Shown piece after piece: positions 1-5,689 of a stretch of DNA of 12,193 nucleotides. Source of the stretch: Nitrospinae bacterium RIFCSPLOWO2_12_FULL_45_22 (GTDB lineage Bacteria; 2-12-FULL-45-22). Below the pieces are notes generated by a model, which saw only the letters and a program-made list of their open reading frames with translations, searched no databases and was not told the DNA's origin. The stretch is taken from assembly GCA_001803565.1 (NCBI GenBank), contig MHDQ01000299.1:1-12193 (forward strand). The letters run 5' to 3'. The translations under genes and the position numbers were made by a program. Position 1 is the stretch's first letter. Every line of letters begins with the position of its first letter.

Positions 1-240
1 ATCGAACCACCCAAGAAATATATCTACGGGGGTGGGATAAAGGATCATGATGAGATACCTTATAAATTGCTCTATCTCAATAGAGATAAGCGCTACGAAA
101 AGGACCGGGCCCAAAAGGCCCTTATGGATGCTATATTCGGTAAGGTTACCTCAGCGCTCAATCTATATGATACTTATGTCAAGGGGAGAGAGCTAGACCC
201 AGAACTGACTCAAACAGCCAAGGGGGTAAAGATGTTGTAG
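1..240 (+). CDS. C-terminal part of an unrecognised protein (5' end outside window)
   Basis: Frame 1 is open from the first base to a TAG at 238-240 and gives 79 residues. The sequence is rich in Lys, Asp and Tyr, with a short Gly run near residues 10-12 (YIYGGGIKDHDE) and a helical stretch (KALMDAIFGKVTSALNLYDTYVKG), and it ends in GVKML. No membrane segment, Cys motif or repeat is visible. I do not recognise the family from this fragment and give no function. The frame has natural codon use (many AAG, GAT, ATA, CTA) like the genes at 991-3584, which supports real coding. The next gene lies about 350 bases away, so an operon link with it is doubtful. Confidence 0.7.
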   Translation: MEPPKKYIYGGGIKDHDEIPYKLLYLNRDKRYEKDRAQKALMDAIFGKVTSALNLYDTYVKGRELDPELTQTAKGVKML

Positions 241-358
241 TCTCTGGGGCTAAGGCCAGGGCATTAAAATCACTGCTTTTCGGTGTTTTAGCTTACATTC
301 CTCACCTTTTCGAGAGGGTAAGAAATAATTTGTAGCAATTCTCCCATTCGTACCAAGG

Positions 359-376
359 GAGAAAATTAATTTTCTC
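359..376. repeat. 18-bp perfect AT-rich palindrome
   Basis: The 18 bases from 359 to 376 (GAGAAAATTAATTTTCTC) equal their own reverse complement. The left end overlaps the 7-bp stem TTCTCCC/GGGAGAA (339-345 and 357-363, 11-base loop), so two alternative hairpins compete for the same bases. It could be a protein-binding site, a weak terminator of the upstream gene or part of a decayed repeat; the sequence does not decide between these. Confidence 0.45.
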
Positions 377-402
377 TCTACGCCAAGGGTGCGGCGGAAC
401 AT

Positions 403-470
403 AGGTTTTAGACAGGATTGACAGGATTTATAAATATTTGTATATTTAGGCTAATTTAGCTTTAAATCCT
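403..470. repeat. Dispersed-repeat-like element with tandem GACAGGATT
   Basis: GACAGGATT occurs twice in perfect tandem (411-419, 420-428), preceded by GGTTTTA. AGGATTTA at 423-430 is complementary to TAAATCCT at 463-470. Between them TAAATAT (431-437) and ATATTTA (442-448) form a second perfect stem with a 4-base loop. Repeats of the type TTTTAGACAGGATT..ACAGGATT are, from memory, common as scattered intergenic copies in environmental bacterial genomes. The exact limits are uncertain, and only one copy lies in this window. Confidence 0.45.
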
Positions 471-586
471 TTTAAAAATGAAACTCTCTATAACTTGACA
501 TTGTCACATTATCTGAATCCATTGATACCACTACTTTAAAAGGTGGTGAAGTTTTGACAATACTGACCCAGTGAAAAGGAGTGCTT

Positions 587-829
587 ATGAAGATACTGGA
601 TCGAAAAAAGCTAGAGGAACTCTTGGCGCCTTACCCAGGTTCAACTCTCAAAGAACGGTTCCAGCACTTCTGCCAGGAGAAAACAACTCAGAGCCCAAAT
701 CAATCCCCGGCCTTCTCCTCTCTGGTTGACCGAGGTGGTGAAAAAGTATATCTTTATGGCGAGAACCCCGCCTTAATTGAGCAATTGCGGGATGTTATCT
801 GGCACGCACCTTCTGGTCGTACCGGATAG
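587..829 (+). CDS. Small hypothetical protein (80 aa)
   Basis: This is an 80-residue frame. The ATG at 587 is chosen over the in-frame GTG at 581 because AAGGA (576-580) then sits 6 bases upstream, a normal Shine-Dalgarno distance. The protein starts MKILDRKKLEELLAPYPG and has a basic N-terminal helix, a single Cys near residue 27 and a C-terminal part (GGEKVYLYGENPALIEQLRDVIW) that could be a strand-turn-helix. No signal peptide or membrane segment is present. I do not recognise a family. It stands alone, with 346 bases before it and 161 after. It may be a real small gene or the remnant of a larger one. The case for coding rests on the ribosome-binding site and plausible composition. Confidence 0.45.
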   Translation: MKILDRKKLEELLAPYPGSTLKERFQHFCQEKTTQSPNQSPAFSSLVDRGGEKVYLYGENPALIEQLRDVIWHAPSGRTG

Positions 830-990
830 GCTTAGCCTGGAGGGAGATTTAAGCAGACAGAACTGCCCCTGGTTGAGCAACTCCCTTCTATTTGCCTATC
901 CTTTAAATAAGCCTTAGATTCCCCTATACAAATAGGTTATCCCAATTCTCCTTAATTCCAATATAACAAGCGATCTACTAATTTGACTAT

Positions 991-2277
991 ATGATCCTCC
1001 AGAGCGGAAGCACAGTAGGTATCATAGGCGGTGGGCCGGGTGGGGCTTCTTGCGCCATCAAGCTTAAAAAAGAGGCCAGGAAATTAGGGAAAGAAATTAG
1101 GGTGGTACTCTTTGAGGGGAAGAACTTCGATACCCATTACAATCAATGTTTGGGGATTCTATCGCCACCTATCCTGCCCCTCATAGAGCGAGAGCTGGAT
1201 ATAACCTTTCCTAGAGAGATCATTAAGCAAGAGATATCTGGCTATAGGTTGTATAGTAGCGGTGAAGAAGTTCTACTATTCGGTGATGATATATTAGGCC
1301 CTACCTATGCGGTAAGGAGGGTTAATTTTGATAAGTTTCTGCTGGATTGCGTTCGAAAAGAGGGTATAGATGTAGTTCAAAGCCGGGTTACCGGGGTAGA
1401 GTTTGGAAACACTCAAGGGCGGGATGATGTTCGGATTTATAGTGAAGGGAGATATTTGCGGGCAGATATGGTGGTAGGGGCTTTTGGCCTTGATGAAGGG
1501 ATGCTATCGGTTTTTGAAGAAAGTACTGCCGGTAAGCATGGCTATATTCGTCCTATAAGATTTCTAAAGACTATTATTACGAAATTTCATCCGGAAAAGG
1601 GGTTTATTAAGAAGAAATTAGGGAGTATCATCTATGTCCTGCTATTCCCTCCCCTTATCCCTAATATAGAGTTTGCCTCTATAGCGCCAAAGGGAGATCA
1701 TATCGCGGTGAACATTGCCGGTAAAAATATTACCTCTGAAGATATGGATTCCCTGCTGGATTTGCCAGAGGTAAGGAGGCTCTTGCCGGGTTTTAAGAGA
1801 GAAGATCTTCACTATTATAGCGGAAAATTTCCTACCTGCCCAGCCAAAAATCCTTATGGTGACCGATATGTAATGGTAGGAGATGCCACGGGATGGATAA
1901 GACCCTTTAAAGGGAAAGGGATAAATACCGCCATCTTCACAGGTTTAAAGGCCGCAGAGACTATAATACACTATGGTATTTCTAAAAGAGCGCTTGAGAA
2001 TTATACCTCAAACTGTAAGGAATTAGCGGATGATTTTATATATGGATTAGTTGTGAGGTATATGACCAAATTGGCTTGTCGTACCGGCCTATTCAAGGTC
2101 CTAATGCTGATGGCACAAATAGATCCTCAGATGTATGATGCCTTTTATAATGCAGTTTCAGGTCAAGATTCTTACAAAAATATTATCCGAAGCACCATGA
2201 GCAAGAGGTTGACAAAGAGAATTGGTTTAGAGATGATGAAACAACTGCCAAAGTTTAAGATTCTTCCGACTCGATAA
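991..2277 (+). CDS. FAD-dependent oxidoreductase, geranylgeranyl reductase family
   Basis: Flavoprotein of 428 aa in the para-hydroxybenzoate hydroxylase/geranylgeranyl reductase fold; relatives reduce isoprenoid double bonds of lipids or quinones. The N-terminal dinucleotide-binding motif is GGGPGGASCAIKL (residues 13-25), and the acidic residue ending the second strand is E42 in VVLFEGK. The second FAD motif is YVMVGDATG (293-301, D298 predicted to contact FAD), followed by KGKGINTAIFTG. The mid-protein motif usually written GADGxxS is diverged here to GAFGLDEGM. An NQCLG segment at 51-55 may correspond to the family's Cys-containing loop. The substrate is unknown. A TAA at 979-981 leaves ATG 991 as the only sensible start, yet no clear Shine-Dalgarno precedes it, so translation may be weak or leaderless. 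A TATAAC (962-967) could be a -10 box, with no good -35. The acetyltransferase gene follows after 8 bases. Confidence 0.85.
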   Translation: MILQSGSTVGIIGGGPGGASCAIKLKKEARKLGKEIRVVLFEGKNFDTHYNQCLGILSPPILPLIERELDITFPREIIKQEISGYRLYSSGEEVLLFGDDILGPTYAVRRVNFDKFLLDCVRKEGIDVVQSRVTGVEFGNTQGRDDVRIYSEGRYLRADMVVGAFGLDEGMLSVFEESTAGKHGYIRPIRFLKTIITKFHPEKGFIKKKLGSIIYVLLFPPLIPNIEFASIAPKGDHIAVNIAGKNITSEDMDSLLDLPEVRRLLPGFKREDLHYYSGKFPTCPAKNPYGDRYVMVGDATGWIRPFKGKGINTAIFTGLKAAETIIHYGISKRALENYTSNCKELADDFIYGLVVRYMTKLACRTGLFKVLMLMAQIDPQMYDAFYNAVSGQDSYKNIIRSTMSKRLTKRIGLEMMKQLPKFKILPTR

Positions 2278-2285
2278 ATACGGGT

Positions 2286-2723
2286 ATGAAAAAAAGTATC
2301 ATTAGGCAGATGAAGTTAGAGGATATTCCTTACATTATTAGGATCGATGAGAAGATCGTTGGTCATCCTAACGAGGCAAAGTATAGAGACAAAATACCTG
2401 GTTATATTGCTCGATGCCCTGAGGCTTGTCTGGTGGCAGAGGTAGAGGGTACGGTAGTAGGATTTCTTTTAGGAGATATTAGGGGGTGGGATTTTGGGGT
2501 TCCTTTATCCGGCTGGTTAGAAATACTAGGGGTGGACCCCTATTGGCAGGGTAAAGGAATAGGTAAGAAATTAACCCAGGCCTTTCTGGAATATTGCAAG
2601 GGTAACGGCATTGAATCAGTCCAGACTATGGTCAATTGGAACGAGGGTGACCTGATAGATTATTTCAGGGCGCTGGGCTTTAAAAGGAGTGAATATCTTA
2701 ATCTTCAGAAAAAGCTAACCTAA
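2286..2723 (+). CDS. GNAT-family N-acetyltransferase
   Basis: The 145-aa length is standard for a single-domain GNAT enzyme, which transfers an acetyl group from acetyl-CoA to an amine. The acetyl-CoA pyrophosphate-binding motif A is clear: LGVDPYWQGKGIGKKL, with Q88-G-K-G-I-G93 as the Q/RxxGxG/A signature. It is preceded by a strand ending in E79. The C-terminal strand-helix (VNWNEGDLIDYFRALGF) is the usual motif B region with the Tyr-Phe of the active-site end. The N-terminus (IIRQMKLEDIPYIIRID) is the family's first strand and helix. Overall it resembles RimI-like proteins, but the substrate cannot be told. It begins 8 bases after the flavoprotein stop, so the two are probably co-transcribed; the ribosome-binding site is weak. 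Confidence 0.85.
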   Translation: MKKSIIRQMKLEDIPYIIRIDEKIVGHPNEAKYRDKIPGYIARCPEACLVAEVEGTVVGFLLGDIRGWDFGVPLSGWLEILGVDPYWQGKGIGKKLTQAFLEYCKGNGIESVQTMVNWNEGDLIDYFRALGFKRSEYLNLQKKLT

Positions 2724-2798
2724 GGATGTACCTTTGCCCACCCAGCGGTGAAATAAAAATTCTATTTTATGGTAAAACTTTAGAAAAAGGGGGGATTA

Positions 2799-3584
2799 AT
2801 GATGGAGTTAGAGAATATAATATGGGAAACTAGAGACCAGATAGCTATCATAACTTTGAACCGCCCAAAGGTGCTAAATGCCTTGAATAGCAAAACTATA
2901 GCGGAATTGGACCGGCTTATAATGCGAGTCGAAAGAGATTCCAAGCTAATGGCCGCTATTATAACTGGCTCTGGTAACAGGGCTTTTAGTTCTGGTGCGG
3001 ATGCTGGAGAAATTTTGGACTTAATACCTGCTGAGAGCCCATCCCTAGCCCGGAGAGGGCAAACAGTTTTCACCAGGCTAGAAAGTATAGAAAAACCTGT
3101 AGTAGCAGCGATAAATGGTTTTGCTTTGGGTGGCGGCTGCGAGCTGGCCCTAGCCTGTACCTTCAGGGTAGCAGCAGAGACTGCAAAGTTTGGCTTTCCG
3201 GAAGTCAAGCGGGGTATAATTCCTGGGTATGGTGGTACCCAGAGGCTACCTCGCCTTATTGGTAAGGGACGGGCACTAGAGATGATTTTAACTGGAAGAA
3301 TGATGGCTGCTTGGGAAGCCTACCAGATAGGATTGGTGAACAAGGTAGTTCCTGAGGCTGAGCTTATGGAGGCTTCTATTCAATTAGTGGGAGAGGTTAT
3401 CCAGAATGCCCCCATTGCTATCCGCATGGCCCTGCAATCTGTCAATCAGGGCATCAATATGGATATAGAAAGAGGCCTGGCGTATGAAGCAAATCTCTTT
3501 GGCATTTGCTTTACTACCGAAGATAAGCAAGAAGGGATCAGGGCCTTTAGGGAGAAGAGACCTCCTCAATTCAAGGGCCGCTAA
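2799..3584 (+). CDS. Enoyl-CoA hydratase/isomerase (crotonase family)
   Basis: This 261-aa protein has the normal crotonase length. The oxyanion-hole residues fall in AFSSGAD (62-68) and ALGGGCELA (109-117). Both glutamates that activate water in true enoyl-CoA hydratases are present: E115 in GGGCE and E135 in FGFPEVKRGIIPGYGGTQRLP. It is therefore likely a hydratase of 2-enoyl-CoA in fatty-acid or aromatic-acid beta-oxidation, acting in the cytosol. The C-terminal helix ends EGIRAFREKRPPQFKGR, the usual crotonase ending. ATG 2799 (ATGATG) is preceded by the purine run AAAAAGGGGGG at 2785-2794. The gap to the acetyltransferase gene is 75 bases, with no strong terminator, so it may be the last gene of that operon. 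Chain-length preference cannot be read from the sequence. Confidence 0.92.
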   Translation: MMELENIIWETRDQIAIITLNRPKVLNALNSKTIAELDRLIMRVERDSKLMAAIITGSGNRAFSSGADAGEILDLIPAESPSLARRGQTVFTRLESIEKPVVAAINGFALGGGCELALACTFRVAAETAKFGFPEVKRGIIPGYGGTQRLPRLIGKGRALEMILTGRMMAAWEAYQIGLVNKVVPEAELMEASIQLVGEVIQNAPIAIRMALQSVNQGINMDIERGLAYEANLFGICFTTEDKQEGIRAFREKRPPQFKGR

Positions 3585-3667
3585 TATACTTATTTTTTGC
3601 CAACTAACCTAGAAAGACTCCGGACACCGCTTTACTTTGCCACCACCTCTGAGGTGAAAAGGAAGAT

Positions 3668-3697
3668 TTGACTTGCTTTTTTATTTGGCTATATTAT
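3668..3697 (+). promoter_or_regulatory. Sigma70-like promoter of the metal-efflux island
   Basis: TTGACT at 3668-3673 (5 of 6 to the -35 consensus) is followed after 18 bases by TATTAT (3692-3697), or after 16 bases by TATATT (3690-3695). The region is AT-rich and transcription would start near 3704. That leaves a leader of about 50 bases before the GTG at 3756. No 19-base MerR-type spacer and no obvious dyad operator is visible, so metal control by a MerR-type activator is not supported here. Confidence 0.5.
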
Positions 3698-3755
3698 ATT
3701 AACACCCTGGTTAGTATTCAAGTGGAAACTGTTAGGTAAGAAAAAGGTTTAATTT

Positions 3756-4028
3756 GTGGTAAAAAATTTTTTTATATTTCTTATTATACTCCTTCTATTA
3801 TCTTCTACCTCGGGTATCCTGAGGGCTATTTCCCCTCCCTGCCACCATTGTGATACGGGGACAGGTTCCTGCCACTGGGTAACGGGGGCATATTGCTGTC
3901 ATTCCTATACTCTCATGATGATAGAAACGCCTTTATTTCTAATGGTCTTTATCTCGTTTCTAACAATCGGAAAAATCCAATCGCTCCAGTGGGGGTATAA
4001 TCAATCCCTCTATAGACCTCCCCGATAA
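3756..4028 (+). CDS. Small Cys/His-rich membrane or exported protein (90 aa)
   Basis: The 90-residue protein starts at GTG 3756, with AAAAAGG (3741-3747) 8 bases upstream. Residues 5-22 form a very hydrophobic segment (FFIFLIILLLLSSTSG), either a signal peptide or an anchor. A compact metal-ligand region follows: C29, H30, H31, C32, C39, H40, C47, C48, H49. A second hydrophobic segment (about 59-72, PLFLMVFISFLTIG) and a tail ending SLYRPPR complete it. The Cys/His cluster would lie between two membrane segments, or on the periplasmic side. I do not assign a family. Similar small signal-peptide plus Cys-cluster proteins are often found next to Cus/Czc pumps in deltaproteobacteria (recollection). 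Its place at the head of the efflux genes, behind a good promoter, suggests a role in metal binding or sensing in the envelope. Confidence 0.65.
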   Translation: MVKNFFIFLIILLLLSSTSGILRAISPPCHHCDTGTGSCHWVTGAYCCHSYTLMMIETPLFLMVFISFLTIGKIQSLQWGYNQSLYRPPR

Positions 4029-4245
4029 ATACCTCCATTATCCATAAGTAATCCCTTTTTTGTTGGACTGGCCAGGTTTTTGGATTAAACTGGCATGAGG
4101 GGATGATAGTATGGATATTTTCCAGCCAAAACGCTTTTCCTAGCTATTCATCGTAGAGATCACAGAGGACCGGGTACTCAGAGAGAACCTCGAGGGTTGC
4201 CCTTGCTATAGCCTGCTTAAGCCTCAGGCAAACCCAGGTGGTAAG

Positions 4246-4283
4246 CTCTTTGGATCTTCTGCGGTGATAGAAGATCAAAGGAG
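4246..4283 (+). promoter_or_regulatory. Hairpin covering the cusC-like ribosome-binding site
   Basis: GATCTTCT (4253-4260) and AGAAGATC (4269-4276) form a perfect 8-bp stem with an 8-base loop (4261-4268). The pairing continues outward past one G-A mismatch (4252/4277) as CTCTTT (4246-4251) with AAGGAG (4278-4283), including one G-U pair (4249/4280). This makes a stem of about 15 bp whose 3' arm contains most of the Shine-Dalgarno AAAGGAGG (4277-4284) of the gene starting at 4292. Such an arrangement can limit translation until the stem opens. The regulatory role is inferred. Confidence 0.5.
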
Positions 4284-4291
4284 GTGGTTTT

Positions 4292-5545
4292 ATGGTTACC
4301 AGAATATTTTTTCTTATAGCAATCCTGATGGGATTGATTCTTGTTCCACTGATCCGGGCCGAAGAGGCTAATCTAATATACCCTGACAAATTGATAGACG
4401 AGGCACTGAGAAATAACCCGGAGATATTAGCCGCCAAAGAGCGTTGGCGGGCTGCCCAGGCCCGGCCTTCTCAGGCCCGCACCTTGCCTGACCCGGAGAT
4501 ATCCTTCTCGCAGCGTAATATAGGGAGTGATTATACTACCCTGGGAAAAGAGGATATGAGCCAGGCAGGTGGTTCTTTTGTCCAGAGGATACCCTTCCCC
4601 GGTAAGCTAGCCCTGCGGGGCGAAGTAGCTGAGAAAGAGGCCGAGCGCGAAGAGGCCACATTAGAAACAACCAGATACAATATCCGCTCCCGGGTAAAGG
4701 TAGCCTATTATGATCTCTATTTTGTCTATAAATCCATTGAGACTATAGAGAAAGAGAAAGATATCCTGGAGAAGTTTGAGAAGACTGCGGAGGCCAGATA
4801 TGCGGTAGGCAAGGGTATCCAACAGGATGTCTTACGGGCCCAGGTAGAGATCTCACGGCTCATTGACCGGCTTAATGTCCTGTATCTAAAAAGGGAGGGC
4901 CTGAATGCTTTAATCAATGCCCTATTGAACCGGCCACCAGCCGCTTCCTTAGGTCAACCGGCGGAGTTTACTCGGGCAAAATTTCCCTATTCACTGGAAC
5001 ACCTGAACCAACTGGCTTTACAGAAGGCCCCACAGTTGGAAGAGAGGAAAAAGTTAATAGAACAGAATCAGGTATCGGTATCTCTGGCAAAAAAAGAATA
5101 TTACCCTGATCTTAGTATTAGCGGAGGTTTTTTTTCCCGGGGCGATTTGAGGGACATGTGGGAGGTCACGGTAGGGGTTAGCATACCCCTTTATTTCCGT
5201 ACCAAGCAGAGATATGGGGTAAAAGAGGCCATCTCTAGCCTTGATGCCGCAGAGCAGAGTCACCAGGGTACTAAGCAGGCCCTATTAGCGCGCATAAAAG
5301 AATTCTATATATCGGCTACTACCGCACAAAAATTAATGGTCCTGTTCCAAACCGGTATTATACCCCAGGCTACCTTATCTCTGGAATCAGCTATTGCAGG
5401 CTATGAGGTAGGCAAGGTAGACTTCCTGACTCTATTGGATAACCTTATATCACTGCTTAATGATGAGCTTCGGTATTATGAAGAGATAGTAAATTTTGAG
5501 AAGGCCGTTGCACAATTAGAAGAGATCACCGGTCCATTGGGCTAA
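4292..5545 (+). CDS. cusC: TolC-family outer membrane efflux protein (CusC-like)
   Basis: Outer-membrane exit duct of a tripartite metal efflux pump, 417 aa. Residues 1-23 are a signal peptide with a probable cut after LIRA. No lipobox Cys is present, unlike E. coli CusC, so it is not predicted to be lipidated. Two outer-membrane-efflux repeats follow, with typical features: IDEALRNNPEILAAKERWRAAQA (about 36-58), LPDPEISFSQRN, and long alternating helices such as RYNIRSRVKVAYYDLYFVYKSIETIEKEKDILEK and the ARYAVGKGIQQDVLRAQVEISRL segment. The second repeat has YYPDLSISGGFF and YEVGKVDFLTLLDN. The helical and strand segments fit a trimeric barrel-tunnel. A strong AAAGGAGG lies 7 bases before the ATG but is inside a predicted stem. 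A 144-base gap holding a dispersed repeat separates it from the adaptor gene. Metal specificity is inferred from the neighbours. Confidence 0.88.
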   Translation: MVTRIFFLIAILMGLILVPLIRAEEANLIYPDKLIDEALRNNPEILAAKERWRAAQARPSQARTLPDPEISFSQRNIGSDYTTLGKEDMSQAGGSFVQRIPFPGKLALRGEVAEKEAEREEATLETTRYNIRSRVKVAYYDLYFVYKSIETIEKEKDILEKFEKTAEARYAVGKGIQQDVLRAQVEISRLIDRLNVLYLKREGLNALINALLNRPPAASLGQPAEFTRAKFPYSLEHLNQLALQKAPQLEERKKLIEQNQVSVSLAKKEYYPDLSISGGFFSRGDLRDMWEVTVGVSIPLYFRTKQRYGVKEAISSLDAAEQSHQGTKQALLARIKEFYISATTAQKLMVLFQTGIIPQATLSLESAIAGYEVGKVDFLTLLDNLISLLNDELRYYEEIVNFEKAVAQLEEITGPLG

Positions 5546-5572
5546 ATTATTCAAAGTAAATGTTCACGGGAT

Positions 5573-5665
5573 CTGTCACCCTGAGCCCTTCGGCCCTGAG
5601 CAGGCCTCAGGGCAGGCTAAGCGAAGGGTCTCTGTTTAGATGCTTCGCTTCACTCAGCATGACAG
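5573..5665. repeat. Nested palindromic dispersed repeat between cusC and cusB
   Basis: Outer arms CTGTCAnnCTGAG-type: 5573-5585 pairs with 5653-5665 (CTGTCA..CTGAG against CTCAG..TGACAG, two central mismatches). Middle arms are CCCTTCG (5586-5592) and CGAAGGG (5622-5628). The inner stem is GCCCTGAG (5593-5600) with CTCAGGGC (5606-5613), perfect 8 bp with a 5-base loop. This layout (CCTGAG, CTTCGG, GCTTCGCTTCACTCAGCATGACA) matches a widespread intergenic repeat type seen in many environmental bacterial genomes (recollection). It sits inside the efflux operon, ends 7 bases before the purine run that serves as the cusB ribosome-binding site, and would fold strongly in the transcript. Confidence 0.75.
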
Positions 5666-5689
5666 GGTAAGGAAAAGGGGGGAAGAAAA

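Larger units (their letters stand above)
241..586. other. Gene-free stretch with small repeats and palindromes
   Basis: No convincing coding frame was seen here. Visible structures are a 7-bp inverted repeat (339-345 with 357-363), an overlapping 18-bp perfect palindrome (359-376), a tandem GACAGGATT repeat with flanking inverted repeats (403-470), and a TTGACA at 495-500. The TTGACA overlaps the symmetric site TGACA-T-TGTCA (496-506). It has no good -10 box at 16-18 bases, so I do not call a promoter. No canonical terminator (GC-rich stem plus T run) was found after the gene ending at 240. Confidence 0.6.

Noticed and set aside
2780-3208. 142-codon minus-strand open frame opposite the crotonase gene
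   Set aside because: It overlaps the conserved active-site region of the crotonase and its Ser/Ala-rich content is typical of an antisense shadow.
3643-3655. CACCTC-T-GAGGTG as terminator of the crotonase gene
   Set aside because: The stem is only 5-6 bp with a 1-3 base loop, followed by AAAAGG rather than a T run.
4091-4107. Sigma54-type promoter (TGGCATG) before cusC
   Set aside because: The -12 element is GATGA rather than TTGCA, and no GC doublet is at the right spacing.
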